Shown here piece by piece: positions 36,672 through 45,815 of a stretch of DNA of 64,000 nt. The DNA comes from Bacteroidota bacterium. GTDB lineage: Bacteria > Bacteroidota > Bacteroidia > Chitinophagales > Chitinophagaceae. Position 1 is the stretch's first letter. Each line of letters opens with the position of its first letter. A program made the translations under genes and the position numbers. The notes under the pieces were generated by a model. The model did no database searches. It was not told the DNA's origin and was given only the letters and a program-made list of their open reading frames with translations. Where the stretch lies: the NCBI GenBank assembly GCA_005882315.1, contig VBAR01000002.1, positions 62,001 through 126,000 of the forward strand, read 5' to 3'.

Positions 36672-38867
36672 ATGATAAAAAGCGTTTTTGCTACTTTCTT
36701 TTTTACTTTTTTATTTTCGGCTGTACTTGCACAGGAAAAACCATTGACAAAAGGAATGAAGATCACCCGGAGCATGAAGATCAAAAAAAGCAGCTACTTG
36801 TTAGATGGGAGTGCTGACCTGGCTAAAGCTGCTATAATCATCGAAGGGAAAAATATCATTATTGATTTTAATAATGCCATCCTAAAAGGAAGTAATAGAC
36901 AAAATGATCCGGATGATTTTTTTGGAACAGGGATCATTATCCGCAATTCAGAAAATGTAACGATCAAAAACCTGAAAGTTCGTGGCTATAAAGTTGCACT
37001 ACTTGCACGCAATGTTGAAAAATTGATCCTTGAAAATTGTGATTTCAGTTATAACTATCGACAGCATCTAAACAGTACACAGGAAAAAGAAGATATATCT
37101 GACTGGATGAGTTATCATCATAATGAAAATGACGAATGGCTGCGTTATGGTGCTGCTGTTTATTTGCGGGGTTGCAATTATGCAGAAATAAAAAACTGTA
37201 AAGTCACCGGTGGACAAAATGCTTTGATGATGACGGAGTGTAATTATGGACTGATATATAATAATGATTTTTCTTTCAATTCAGGTATAGGTATTGGCAT
37301 ATATAAGAGCAGCAATAATAAAGTGTTTTATAATAAGATCAATTTTAATGTGAGGGGTTATAGTCATGGTGTATATAATCGCGGACAGGATAGTGCAGGG
37401 ATCCTTGTATATGAACAAAGCAATGACAATATTTTTTATAGTAATTCTGTAACACATGGCGGTGATGGATTTTTTCTATGGGCAGGACAAACCACAATGG
37501 ATTCCGGGCAGGGCGGTTGCAATGATAATATGTTAGTAAAAAATGATTTTTCTTTTGCGCCAACGAATGGGATTGAAGTTACATTCAGCAGAAATGTTAT
37601 CCGGGATAACAGGATCTATGAATGTGATCATGGCATTTGGGGTGGGTATAGTTATAATACAAGCATCGCGGGGAATAAATTCCGTAACAATCATATTGCA
37701 ATTGCAATCGAACATGGGCAGGAGAATCAAATCAATTACAATCTTTTTTCTGAAGATAAAGAAGCAATAAAATTATGGGCACGAAAAGAACAACCGGCTG
37801 ACTGGGGTTATGCAAAGAACAGGGATACAAAAAGCAGGGATTACGAGATCAAGTATAATAGCTTCAACAGGCATAACACTGTTTTTAATTTAAACCGTAC
37901 GGAAAATATTTTAATCACAGGCAATACATATGGGAACAGCGATGCGATCTATAAAATTGATTCTACTGTTATCAATATTGACACTACAATAGTTAATGAT
38001 GAAGATTTTTTCCCTGGCGATAAAAAATTGCAGGAGGCTATAAAACAAATTGCAAAGCCAAACGATCCATTTAGCGGTAACGGGAAATTTACTGGCCGAA
38101 AAAATATCAGGGTTACCGAATGGGGACCTTATGATTTTCGTTATCCCCTTATATGGAATACTAATCCAACTGATACAAGCGGTGAAATGAAGTTCGAAAT
38201 ATTAGGACCGGCAGGTAAATGGAAAATAAGATCAGTTAAGGGTGTCGAAAATATTTCCTCGATGAATGGTGCATTTCCTGCTGTGATTACAGCATGGAAA
38301 AAGAAAACATCAAATACGGATGTTAAAATAGAACTGGAATATGCCGGTGAAAGTTTTACTACACAGCTCGGTCAATCGATTGCTGCTGGAAAACCCTATA
38401 CATTTTCATTTAAAAAATATTTCAAACCAATGAACTGGGAAGTTCTTTGGTTTTCTGCAGACACTACCTCATACAACCCGATTAAGACAGGTGATCTTTT
38501 TCCTCCTAATGTAAAAATGAGGCCTGTAAAAAGAGAACAGGTTACTAAACTCGATTATGCGTGGTGGGACGGAATTAAGGACCATGAAACAAAAGAAACC
38601 TATAAACAGTTTATAACAACAGCTAATGCTAAAGCAGAGTTTGAAAAAGGAGACTATGAACTGAGTGTAACATGGGATGATGCTGTGAGAATTTATGTTG
38701 ACACAAATCTGGTAGTGAATGAATGGAATCCTTCTTTATATAAGTTTGATGAATCTCCCAATAAAAAAATAAAACTCAAATTGAGCGGCACTCATTACTT
38801 CAGGGTAGAGCATATTGAACTGGGTGGTTTTGCCACTTTACAGCTTAAGTTGAGAAAACTGGACTAA
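36672..38867 (+). CDS. Secreted right-handed beta-helix protein with C-terminal PA14-like domain
   Basis: A 731-residue exported protein from ATG 36672 (signal: SVFATFFFTFLFSAVLAQ). From about residue 60 to 430 it shows the Asn-rich rungs of a parallel beta-helix of the NosD type (ENVTIKNLKVRGYKV, CNYAEIKNCKVTGGQNAL, NNKVFYNKINFN), a fold common in carbohydrate-active proteins. A middle beta region follows, and the last 100 residues (KGDYELSVTWDDAVRIYVD, then a V-x-x-W segment) resemble a PA14 carbohydrate-binding domain. No enzyme motif is obvious. It probably binds or processes polysaccharide outside the cell. It is divergent from the flippase-like gene. Confidence 0.83.
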   Translation: MIKSVFATFFFTFLFSAVLAQEKPLTKGMKITRSMKIKKSSYLLDGSADLAKAAIIIEGKNIIIDFNNAILKGSNRQNDPDDFFGTGIIIRNSENVTIKNLKVRGYKVALLARNVEKLILENCDFSYNYRQHLNSTQEKEDISDWMSYHHNENDEWLRYGAAVYLRGCNYAEIKNCKVTGGQNALMMTECNYGLIYNNDFSFNSGIGIGIYKSSNNKVFYNKINFNVRGYSHGVYNRGQDSAGILVYEQSNDNIFYSNSVTHGGDGFFLWAGQTTMDSGQGGCNDNMLVKNDFSFAPTNGIEVTFSRNVIRDNRIYECDHGIWGGYSYNTSIAGNKFRNNHIAIAIEHGQENQINYNLFSEDKEAIKLWARKEQPADWGYAKNRDTKSRDYEIKYNSFNRHNTVFNLNRTENILITGNTYGNSDAIYKIDSTVINIDTTIVNDEDFFPGDKKLQEAIKQIAKPNDPFSGNGKFTGRKNIRVTEWGPYDFRYPLIWNTNPTDTSGEMKFEILGPAGKWKIRSVKGVENISSMNGAFPAVITAWKKKTSNTDVKIELEYAGESFTTQLGQSIAAGKPYTFSFKKYFKPMNWEVLWFSADTTSYNPIKTGDLFPPNVKMRPVKREQVTKLDYAWWDGIKDHETKETYKQFITTANAKAEFEKGDYELSVTWDDAVRIYVDTNLVVNEWNPSLYKFDESPNKKIKLKLSGTHYFRVEHIELGGFATLQLKLRKLD

Positions 38868-39060
38868 ATTATTTTGGTACTGTTCAGAGGATGGGAATGA
38901 AAGGCTATTTATGAATATTCTAAGATTGTTCCTCCAATAAACAATAAAAGTTGAAAATGGCCTAAGTAGGCTGAAAGTCAGCGATATTTGAAACTCTTTA
39001 TTGATGATATCTGCAACCAGTTTTTATTTATAAACAGCCTAAAAATTTATTTCTCAAATC

Positions 39061-39092
39061 TTTGACTGTTTAGTTGCATCCCCTTACCTTTG
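39061..39092 (+). promoter_or_regulatory. Promoter of rpsJ
   Basis: TTTG (39061-39064), 20-bp spacer, TACCTTTG (39085-39092). Same spacing and same -7 sequence as the rpsL promoter; the ATG is at 39123. Confidence 0.75.
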
Positions 39093-39122
39093 CATCCCCA
39101 ATAAAAAATTGGGATTTGACAC

Positions 39123-39428
39123 ATGTCTCAGAGAATCAGAATCAAATTACAATCTTACGATCATAACCTGGTTGATAAATCAGCTGAAAAGATCGTAAAG
39201 ACAGTTCGCAGCACCGGCGCTGTAGTTACAGGCCCTATTCCTTTACCTACACGCAAAAAGATCTTTACCGTTCTGCGTTCACCTCACGTAAATAAGAAAA
39301 GTCGTGAGCAGTTCCAGTTAGCAACGCATAAGCGTTTACTGGATATTTATACTTCTTCAAGCCGTACGGTAGATGCGCTGAGTAAGCTGGATCTGCCAAG
39401 TGGTGTTGAAGTAGAAATTAAAGCCTAA
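39123..39428 (+). CDS. rpsJ: 30S ribosomal protein S10
   Basis: A 101-residue S10 of the 30S head, which also pairs with NusB in transcription antitermination in other bacteria. Recognised by [40 protein letters not shown] and THKRLLDIY. It follows a perfect promoter and is itself followed by a hairpin and an unusually long 285-bp spacer before rplC. Confidence 0.99.
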   Translation: MSQRIRIKLQSYDHNLVDKSAEKIVKTVRSTGAVVTGPIPLPTRKKIFTVLRSPHVNKKSREQFQLATHKRLLDIYTSSSRTVDALSKLDLPSGVEVEIKA

Positions 39429-39470
39429 CCGCAGGAAACCAGGATTTATTACTGGTATTGCGGTTTTGTA
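39428..39470 (+). terminator. Two-part hairpin at the rpsJ stop, possible terminator or attenuator
   Basis: ACCGCA (39428-39433) pairs with TGCGGT (39459-39464), with an inner stem ACCAG/CTGGT, followed by TTTG. The tract is weak, so read-through into rplC is likely. Confidence 0.5.
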
Positions 39471-39539
39471 GTTCTTATAAATAAAAAAGTAGTTATCTCT
39501 CAATTCAGCCACGGCTGGGGAAAAGAGCTCTGACATTTA

Positions 39540-39690
39540 AAAATACCTGTTCTTCTGGAACAGGGAAACATAAAAACAAGCCATTCAGGGTTTGTTTACT
39601 GCCGGTACTTTCCCATAAAGAAAAAGGTCGGTGGCAAACGGGGATTGAAGCCTCAATCGTGAAAACGAATGAGAGCATGTCCCAATAATC
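39540..39690 (+). promoter_or_regulatory. Structured leader between rpsJ and rplC
   Basis: A series of hairpins: CCTGTTC/GAACAGG (39546-39564); AACAAGCC/GGTTTGTT (39575-39596, one G-T pair); a GTTT...GCC/GGC...AAAC stem (about 39593-39639); and GATTGA-AGCC-TCAATC (39643-39658), closed by GGG/CCC (39640-39642 with 39681-39683). A TCGT-GAAA-ACGA tetraloop stem is an alternative to the last hairpin. No ORF. Function unknown; a ribosomal-protein autoregulatory leader is one idea. Confidence 0.45.
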
Positions 39691-39713
39691 CTGCAGGCAC
39701 AAATTGAACAATC

Positions 39714-40331
39714 ATGAAAGGTATTATTGGGAAAAAAATCGGGATGACCAGCGTATTCGATCCCTCGGGCAAGCAAACAGCTTGTACTATTATTGAAGCT
39801 GGTCCTTGTGTTGTAACGCAAGTAAGAACACAGGAGAATGACGGCTACACAGCACTTCAGCTTTCTTTTGGCGATAAAAAAGAAAAACAAACTCTCCAGG
39901 CTGAAAAAAATCACTACGCTAAAGCCAGTACATCCGCAAAGAAGTTCTCAAAAGAATTCAGAAATTTTTCCATCGAAAAAAATATTGGTGACACTATTAC
40001 TGTTGACATTTTCGCTGAAGGTGATAATGTTGAAGTTGTAGGTACTACAAAAGGCCGCGGTTTCCAGGGTGTTGTTAAACGTCATGGTTTCCATGGTGTG
40101 GGTCAGCAATCACATGGTCAGCACGACCGTCAAAGAGCTCCGGGTTCACTCGGTAACTCATCTGATGCTGCTCGTGTAATGAAAGGAATGAAAATGGCCG
40201 GTCGTATGGGAAATGATCGTGTAAAAATGAAAGGATTGAAAGTGGTGAAAATTTTCCCTGATAAAAATTATATCCTGATCAGCGGATCTGTTCCGGGACA
40301 TAACGGTTCAATCGTATTGATTCAAAAATAA
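39714..40331 (+). CDS. rplC: 50S ribosomal protein L3
   Basis: A 205-residue L3, one of the first proteins to bind 23S rRNA. MKGIIGKKIGMTSVFD at the start, TKGRGFQGVVKRHGF, GSLGNSSDAARVMKGMKMAG and the C-terminal NYILISGSVPGHNGSIV segments are family-typical. It begins the rplC-rplD-rplW-rplB series and is preceded by the structured leader. Confidence 0.99.
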   Translation: MKGIIGKKIGMTSVFDPSGKQTACTIIEAGPCVVTQVRTQENDGYTALQLSFGDKKEKQTLQAEKNHYAKASTSAKKFSKEFRNFSIEKNIGDTITVDIFAEGDNVEVVGTTKGRGFQGVVKRHGFHGVGQQSHGQHDRQRAPGSLGNSSDAARVMKGMKMAGRMGNDRVKMKGLKVVKIFPDKNYILISGSVPGHNGSIVLIQK

Positions 40332-40374
40332 TTTTCGCAGAGACAATGCATGAGTTGTCTAAAAAATAAAAGAT

Positions 40375-41001
40375 ATGCAAGTAGAAGTTTTAGATATAAA
40401 AGGAAAGAAGACAGGCAGGACGGTTGAGTTACCGGAGAATGTTTTCGGTATCGAGCCCAATGACCACGTTATCTATCTTTCAGTAAAGCAATACCTCGCT
40501 GCGCAACGCCAGGGTACTCACAAAGTGAAAACCCGTGCTGAAGTACAGGGTGCAAGCCGCAAACTGCACAAACAAAAAGGTACTGGTGGAAGCCGTAAAG
40601 GAAATATCCGTAACCCATTATATAAGGGTGGCGGTACAATCTTCGGACCTAAGCCGCATACATATGATCTTAAGCTGAACGCAAAGGTGAAAAACCTGGC
40701 TAAGAATTCTGCATTATCATATAAAGCAAAAGAGAATGCTATCGTGGTGGTAGAAGATGTAAAAATGGATAAGCCAAAAACAAAATCATTTGTAGAAATC
40801 CTGGGCAATCTGAAAGTAGCTGGTAAAAAAGCTTTGTTCGTAATGCCTGATTTCAATGATAATGTATATATGAGCCTTCAGAATGTACCGACTGTACTGG
40901 GTGTATTGAACCGTGAGATCAACACTTATGATGTGATAAACTCAGAAGTAGTGGTATTGACAGAAAGCGCAGCAAAACTATTTTCAGAAACAAACGCTTA
41001 A
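40375..41001 (+). CDS. rplD: 50S ribosomal protein L4
   Basis: A 208-residue L4. KTRAEVQGASRKLHKQKGTG is the conserved extended loop that reaches the peptide exit tunnel, followed by RNPLYKGGGTIFGPKP. In Enterobacteria L4 represses its own operon; whether that applies to the leader upstream of rplC here is unknown. Confidence 0.99.
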   Translation: MQVEVLDIKGKKTGRTVELPENVFGIEPNDHVIYLSVKQYLAAQRQGTHKVKTRAEVQGASRKLHKQKGTGGSRKGNIRNPLYKGGGTIFGPKPHTYDLKLNAKVKNLAKNSALSYKAKENAIVVVEDVKMDKPKTKSFVEILGNLKVAGKKALFVMPDFNDNVYMSLQNVPTVLGVLNREINTYDVINSEVVVLTESAAKLFSETNA

Positions 41002-41021
41002 GCAAAGCATAAAATAATTGT

Positions 41022-41321
41022 ATGAAACTTTCAGATGTATTGATAAAGCCGATTTTAAGTGAGAAGGCAAACAGCCAGCAGGAAAAACTGCGTCGCTATG
41101 CTTTCCGTGTTTCAAAAGATGCAAACAAACTGGAGATCAAAAAAGCAGTTGAAGGCTTTTACGGAGTAACTGTTACAAATGTGAACACAGTAGTAGTTCC
41201 TGGGAAAAATAAGACCCGTTATACAAAAGCTGGTTTTATCAAAGGACGCAAGTCTTCTTATAAAAAAGCACTGGTAACAGTTGCTGAAGGCGAAACAATT
41301 GATCTGTACGCAAACATTTAA
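41022..41321 (+). CDS. rplW: 50S ribosomal protein L23
   Basis: A 99-residue L23 at the tunnel exit, the docking site for trigger factor and SRP. IKPILSEKANSQ, then RYAFRVSKDANKLEIKKAVE and the basic loop GKNKTRYTKAGF identify it. It lies 20 bp after rplD. Confidence 0.98.
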   Translation: MKLSDVLIKPILSEKANSQQEKLRRYAFRVSKDANKLEIKKAVEGFYGVTVTNVNTVVVPGKNKTRYTKAGFIKGRKSSYKKALVTVAEGETIDLYANI

Positions 41322-41372
41322 TTAAATAAATTATAGCTGGCGAAGCTGATAAGTTCGCAAAAAAGAAAAATC

Positions 41373-42212
41373 ATGGCACTTAGAAAATTTAAACCGGTTA
41401 CAGCAGGAACAAGATGGAGAATAGGTAATGCCTATGCTGAAGTAACGACTAATGTTCCTGAAAAATCATTGGTTGAACCCAAAAGAAGAAGCAGTGGTCG
41501 TAACTCTTCTGGTCACCTTACCATGCGTTATCTCGGTGGTGGTCATAAAAAGAAATACCGCGTAATTGATTTTAAAAGAAACAAACAGAATATAGAAGCT
41601 ACGGTTAAAACGATTGAGTATGATCCAAACCGTACTCCATTCATCGCACTGGTAGAATATACAGATGGTGAATTGAGATATATCATCGCTCCGCAAGGAT
41701 TAACGGTTGGTATGAAAATTATCAGCGGTAATGATGTAGCTCCTGAGATCGGCAATGCATTACAGATGAAGAATATGCCACTTGGTACAATGATTCATAA
41801 TATTGAAATGCAGCCTGGCCAGGGTGGTAAGTTAGCAAGAAGCGCAGGTTCATCTGCACAGCTTACAAACAAAGAAGAGAAATATGCTGTATTGAAAATG
41901 CCTTCTGGTGAGTTGAGAAAAGTATTGATCAATTGTTTTGCTACAGTAGGTGTAGTAAGTAACAGTGATCACAGCTTACAGAGCATGGGTAAAGCTGGTC
42001 GTAATCGTTGGAAAGGTATTCGCCCAAGAAACCGTGGTGTTGCGATGAACCCGGTAGATCACCCGATGGGTGGTGGTGAAGGTAAAGCTTCAGGCGGTCA
42101 GCCACGTAGCAGAAACGGTCAGTATTCAAGAGGTTTGAAAACAAGAACAAAAGGAAAAGGAAGTGATAAGCTGATCATCCAACGTAAAAACGGAAGCAAA
42201 ATATCTAAATAA
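41373..42212 (+). CDS. rplB: 50S ribosomal protein L2
   Basis: A 279-residue L2 near the peptidyl-transferase centre. [38 protein letters not shown] and the C-terminal [16 protein letters not shown], with the functionally important His, are intact. It is followed by a spacer carrying a TGTCATCCT-type repeat before rpsS. Confidence 0.99.
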   Translation: MALRKFKPVTAGTRWRIGNAYAEVTTNVPEKSLVEPKRRSSGRNSSGHLTMRYLGGGHKKKYRVIDFKRNKQNIEATVKTIEYDPNRTPFIALVEYTDGELRYIIAPQGLTVGMKIISGNDVAPEIGNALQMKNMPLGTMIHNIEMQPGQGGKLARSAGSSAQLTNKEEKYAVLKMPSGELRKVLINCFATVGVVSNSDHSLQSMGKAGRNRWKGIRPRNRGVAMNPVDHPMGGGEGKASGGQPRSRNGQYSRGLKTRTKGKGSDKLIIQRKNGSKISK

Positions 42213-42219
42213 ATAATAT

Positions 42220-42273
42220 TGTCATCCTGAGCTTGTCGAAGGATGGGATTTGAAATCTGGAATTTAAAAATAT
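42220..42273 (+). repeat. Repeat element copy 1, spacer before rpsS
   Basis: Begins TGTCATCCTGAGCTTGTCGA and goes on to AGGATG, forming a CATCCT/AGGATG hairpin; the rest (GGATTTGAA...GGAATTTAAAAA) runs to the rpsS ATG. The copy at 46387-46442 matches along nearly the whole length. Confidence 0.85.
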
Positions 42274-42546
42274 ATGGCACGTTCAATTAAAAAAGGTCCT
42301 TACATCGCAACACACCTCGAAAAAAAGGTGATGGCGATAAACGAAGGCAAAGCAAAAAAATCAGTGATTAAAACATGGAGCCGTCGCTCTACTATTTCTC
42401 CTGATTTTGTAGGCCACACATTTGCAGTGCATAATGGAAATAAATTCATTCCTGTTTATGTAACGGAATTTATGGTTGGACACAAACTCGGTGAGTTTGC
42501 GCCTACCCGTCAGTTCAAAGGACACTCAAGTAAGAAGGTAGAGTAA
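42274..42546 (+). CDS. rpsS: 30S ribosomal protein S19
   Basis: A 90-residue S19 of the 30S head. [39 protein letters not shown] and [13 protein letters not shown]-type sequence (here [18 protein letters not shown]) are typical. Its start follows directly on repeat copy 1, so its translation initiation region is repeat-derived. Confidence 0.99.
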   Translation: MARSIKKGPYIATHLEKKVMAINEGKAKKSVIKTWSRRSTISPDFVGHTFAVHNGNKFIPVYVTEFMVGHKLGEFAPTRQFKGHSSKKVE

Positions 42547-42607
42547 TAGTTGTTGCTGTTTAATAAAGTAACAAACAACAAAAAACAAACACAAGAAACT
42601 AAGAATA

Positions 42608-43072
42608 ATGGAAGCAATAGCTAAACTTAGAAATTATCCGACATCGCCCCGCAAAATGCGTCTGCTCGCTGATCTTATCCGTGGTCAGAAAGTAGAAAAG
42701 GTACTGGCTGAATTGGAGCACAGCCCAAAACATCCTGCTGTACCATTGCGCAAACTGGTATTGAGTGCAATCAACAACTGGAAACAGAAAAACGAAGGTG
42801 GTGATGAAAGTGCATTAATTGTGAAAACGATTTTTGTAGATGGTGCAAGAACATTGAAGCGTATGCGTCCTGCTCCACAGGGCCGTGGCTACAGGGTTCG
42901 TAAAAGAAGCAACCACGTAACTGTAATCGTTGATAATGCTCCGCTGATCACAAAAGATGATGTCAAAAAAGTAATTAAAGCAGAACAGGAAAAAGAAGCA
43001 AGAGAGATCGAGGCAGAACTCGAAACAGTAGCAGGGTTGCCGCATAAAAAAACAACCAAAAAAAATAAATAA
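42608..43072 (+). CDS. rplV: 50S ribosomal protein L22
   Basis: A 154-residue L22 whose beta-hairpin lines the exit tunnel. [18 protein letters not shown] and [20 protein letters not shown] identify it. The last 35 residues are a Lys/Glu-rich extension ([18 protein letters not shown], then HKKTTKKNK) beyond the E. coli length of 110. Confidence 0.98.
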   Translation: MEAIAKLRNYPTSPRKMRLLADLIRGQKVEKVLAELEHSPKHPAVPLRKLVLSAINNWKQKNEGGDESALIVKTIFVDGARTLKRMRPAPQGRGYRVRKRSNHVTVIVDNAPLITKDDVKKVIKAEQEKEAREIEAELETVAGLPHKKTTKKNK

Positions 43073-43123
43073 CCAAAATATTCCGAAGGACACCAAAATG
43101 TCCGGGGAAATTAAAAATCAAAT

Positions 43124-43945
43124 ATGGGTCAGAAAGCAAATCCGATTGGTAACAGGTTAGGCATTATCCGTGGTTGGGAATCCAACTGGTATGCAAACAA
43201 AAAAGACTTTGCAGTCAAACTGATTGAAGACAACAAGATCAGAACTTACCTGAATGCCCGTATCAACAAAGGTGGTATTTCAAAAATTGTTATTGAAAGA
43301 ACACTGGGCAAACTGATTGTTACCATTCATACATCGAAGCCTGGTATCATCATCGGTAAAGGTGGTGGTGAAGTAGACAGGATCAAAGAAGAATTGAAAA
43401 AACTCACCAGCAACAGCGATGTGCAGATCAATATTCTTGAGATCCGTCGTCCTGAATTGGATGCAATGATCGTAGCTGATACAATTGCCCGTCAGATCGA
43501 GAATCGTATTAATTATAAAAGAGCTATTAAAATGGCAATTGCTTCTGCGTTACGTATGGGGGCAGAAGGAATCAAGATAAAAGCAGGTGGTCGTTTAGGT
43601 GGTGCAGAGATTGCACGTAGCGAAGAAATTAAACAAGGCCGTGTACCGTTGCATACTTTCCGTATGGATATCGATTATGCAAACGTATTTGCGCTGACTG
43701 TTTATGGTAAGATCGGAATTAAGGTTTGGATTTGTAAAGGTGAAGTATTAACGAAGAGAGACCTGAACCCCAACTTTATTGGTGGTAAGAATGAAGTTAG
43801 CGACAGAAGAGAAAGAAGAGATGACCGTCATGATCGTCGTGATGATCGCAGAGGCGGCGGCGGACGTGGTGGAGATAACAGAGGTGGCGGAAGAGGCGGA
43901 GATAACAGAGGCGGTGGTGGTAGAGGTGGTGATAGAAGAGGTTAA
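43124..43945 (+). CDS. rpsC: 30S ribosomal protein S3 with Arg/Gly-rich tail
   Basis: A 273-residue S3. The body starts [18 protein letters not shown], the KH domain has [18 protein letters not shown], and the C-terminal domain has [12 protein letters not shown]. From about residue 225 the chain turns into a low-complexity tail: first Arg/Asp/His-rich ([16 protein letters not shown]), then Gly/Arg repeats of RGGDNRGGG type to the end. E. coli S3 has 233 residues and no such tail. The tail looks like an RGG-box RNA-binding segment. Confidence 0.98.
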   Translation: MGQKANPIGNRLGIIRGWESNWYANKKDFAVKLIEDNKIRTYLNARINKGGISKIVIERTLGKLIVTIHTSKPGIIIGKGGGEVDRIKEELKKLTSNSDVQINILEIRRPELDAMIVADTIARQIENRINYKRAIKMAIASALRMGAEGIKIKAGGRLGGAEIARSEEIKQGRVPLHTFRMDIDYANVFALTVYGKIGIKVWICKGEVLTKRDLNPNFIGGKNEVSDRRERRDDRHDRRDDRRGGGGRGGDNRGGGRGGDNRGGGGRGGDRRG

Positions 43946-43986
43946 GAAACAAGAAACAACTACAAGAAAAAAGAAACTGAAATAAG

Positions 43987-44409
43987 ATGTTACAACCGAA
44001 AAGATCGAAACACAGGAAAATGCAGAAAGGCCGCATGAAAGGCAATGCAAAAAGAGGAACAACTATTTCTTTTGGTTCTTATGCTTTGAAAGCATTGGAG
44101 CAGCATTGGATCACCGATCGCCAGATCGAAGCAGCCCGCCAGGCATTGACCCGTGAAATGAAACGTGAAGGTAATGTGTGGATCCGCATTTTCCCTGACA
44201 AACCAATTACCCGCAAGCCTGCCGAAGTAAGGATGGGTAAGGGTAAAGGTAACCTGGAGTTTTGGGCAGCAGTAGTAACGCCAGGACGTATATTATTTGA
44301 AGTAGATGGTGTAGATGAAAAAGTAGCCCGTGCTTCATTATCACTGGCTGCAGGTAAGCTGCCGATCAAAACAAGATTTGTGGTAAGAAGAGATTTACAA
44401 ACAGCATAA
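43987..44409 (+). CDS. rplP: 50S ribosomal protein L16
   Basis: A 140-residue L16 near the A site. [39 protein letters not shown] and the [13 protein letters not shown]-like end (here [16 protein letters not shown]) are family-typical, including the Arg region that is hydroxylated in some bacteria. Confidence 0.99.
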   Translation: MLQPKRSKHRKMQKGRMKGNAKRGTTISFGSYALKALEQHWITDRQIEAARQALTREMKREGNVWIRIFPDKPITRKPAEVRMGKGKGNLEFWAAVVTPGRILFEVDGVDEKVARASLSLAAGKLPIKTRFVVRRDLQTA

Positions 44410-44432
44410 AAGAACTTGTCAAACTCAATACG

Positions 44433-44639
44433 ATGTTAAAGAAAATTGATTTTTTAAAAAGCCTGCAGACGATGAGTGATAGTGATATTAAATCACGTAT
44501 CACAGAGGATGAGCTGCGCTTAAAGAAACTGGAATTTGCTCATGGCATTTCCCCACTGGAAAATCCAATGAGCATCCGCGGAATCCGTAAGGACCTGGCC
44601 CGCTTAAAAACGGAGCTGAAGAAAAGACAATTGATGTAA
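44433..44639 (+). CDS. rpmC: 50S ribosomal protein L29
   Basis: A 68-residue L29 at the tunnel exit, a two-helix protein. It keeps the [19 protein letters not shown] stretch and ends [17 protein letters not shown]. It lies 23 bp after rplP. Confidence 0.96.
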   Translation: MLKKIDFLKSLQTMSDSDIKSRITEDELRLKKLEFAHGISPLENPMSIRGIRKDLARLKTELKKRQLM

Positions 44640-44664
44640 TTGAACAACTATCAAACTATTTAAA

Positions 44665-44922
44665 ATGGTTGAAAGAAATTTAAGAAAAACGAAAACAGGA
44701 ACTGTTACCAGTAATAAAATGGCAAAGACCATTACAGTTGCCGTTGAAAGAAAAGTGAAACACCCGATCTATGGTAAGTTCGTAAAGAAGACCACTAAGT
44801 TTCATGCACACGATGAAAAAAATGAATGTAGTGTTGGTGATGTGGTGAAAATTATGGAAACCCGCCCCCTCAGCAAAACAAAACGCTGGAGACTGGTGGA
44901 AGTAGTAGAAAAGGTTAAGTAA
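44665..44922 (+). CDS. rpsQ: 30S ribosomal protein S17
   Basis: An 85-residue S17, an OB-fold assembly protein of the 30S body. [39 protein letters not shown] and [18 protein letters not shown] are diagnostic. A 112-bp repeat-containing spacer follows. Confidence 0.98.
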   Translation: MVERNLRKTKTGTVTSNKMAKTITVAVERKVKHPIYGKFVKKTTKFHAHDEKNECSVGDVVKIMETRPLSKTKRWRLVEVVEKVK

Positions 44923-44939
44923 GTTATTGCCGGTAACCA

Positions 44940-45029
44940 TTAGCTGTTAGCTTTTGGAAGCGGTATAAATAAAAATTGAGAACAAGTTTGCTGGAAGCTA
45001 ATAACTAACAGCTAAACGCCAAAAGCTAA
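44940..45029 (+). repeat. Interleaved inverted repeats in the rpsQ-rplN spacer
   Basis: TTAGCTGTTAG (44940-44950) is the inverse of CTAACAGCTAA (45005-45015), and TTAGCTTTTGG (44947-44957) of CCAAAAGCTAA (45019-45029). The order is A-B-A'-B', so the two pairings are mutually exclusive or form a pseudoknot. Confidence 0.8.
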
Positions 45030-45034
45030 ATAAA

Positions 45035-45403
45035 ATGATTCAGCAAGAAAGCCGGTTAAATGTAGCAGACAACAGTGGTGCAAAAGAAGTTCTTTGCATC
45101 CGTGTTCTCGGCAACAGCGGACAGCGTTATGCAGGAATAGGAGATACAATCGTGGTAACGGTAAAAGATGCAATACCTGCAGGTGGTATTAAAAAAGGTA
45201 CCGTAACAAAAGCAGTTATTGTACGCACCACTAACAAACTGCGTCGTAAAGATGGTTCTTATATCCGCTTTGATGATAATGCAGTGGTATTATTGAACCA
45301 GTCTGATGAACCAAGAGGTACAAGGATCTTCGGACCAGTAGCAAGAGAATTGCGTGATAAAGGATATATGAAAATTATTTCTTTGGCTCCGGAAGTATTA
45401 TAA
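45035..45403 (+). CDS. rplN: 50S ribosomal protein L14
   Basis: A 122-residue L14 of the subunit interface. It starts [20 protein letters not shown], with [20 protein letters not shown] and [14 protein letters not shown]. Its start codon is six bases after the interleaved repeat, so that repeat overlaps the ribosome-binding region. Confidence 0.99.
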   Translation: MIQQESRLNVADNSGAKEVLCIRVLGNSGQRYAGIGDTIVVTVKDAIPAGGIKKGTVTKAVIVRTTNKLRRKDGSYIRFDDNAVVLLNQSDEPRGTRIFGPVARELRDKGYMKIISLAPEVL

Positions 45404-45453
45404 AATTGATTATTCGCAGAAACAGGATAAGCCCGTTTCCAAATAAAATAAAA

Positions 45454-45789
45454 ATGAAGACAAGATTTAAAAACAAATTCAACATCAGGAAAGGAGACAA
45501 CGTAGTTGTTATTTCCGGTGATGATAAAGATCTGGCAAAGCCACGTCTTGTAAAGCAGGTATTGGTTGATGAGTCAAAGGTGATTGTAGAAGGAGTGAAT
45601 GTTGTTACCAAACATACCAAGCCGAATGCACAAAACACTAAAGGTGGCATTGTTAAAAAAGAAATGCCGATCCATATCAGCAATATTATGCTGTGGGATG
45701 CGAAAGCTAAGGCACCTTCCAAAGTAACAAGAGTAAGAGAGAATGGTAAAACATTCCGTGTTTCAAAAGCATCAGGAGAAAGAATATAA
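45454..45789 (+). CDS. rplX: 50S ribosomal protein L24
   Basis: A 111-residue L24, an assembly initiator with a KOW motif (NIRKGDNVVVISGDDKD). I place the start at ATG 45454 (MKTRFKNKFNIRKGD); the open frame extends back to 45406, but that part is not family-like. GVNVVTKHTKPN and KEMPIHISNIMLWD complete the match. Confidence 0.96.
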   Translation: MKTRFKNKFNIRKGDNVVVISGDDKDLAKPRLVKQVLVDESKVIVEGVNVVTKHTKPNAQNTKGGIVKKEMPIHISNIMLWDAKAKAPSKVTRVRENGKTFRVSKASGERI

Positions 45790-45815
45790 TCTCTGTTTTT
45801 TAAAAGAATTGAATT

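Noticed and set aside
39600-39700. tRNA or other known RNA in the rpsJ-rplC spacer
   Set aside because: No cloverleaf or T-arm consensus could be fitted; only independent hairpins are seen.
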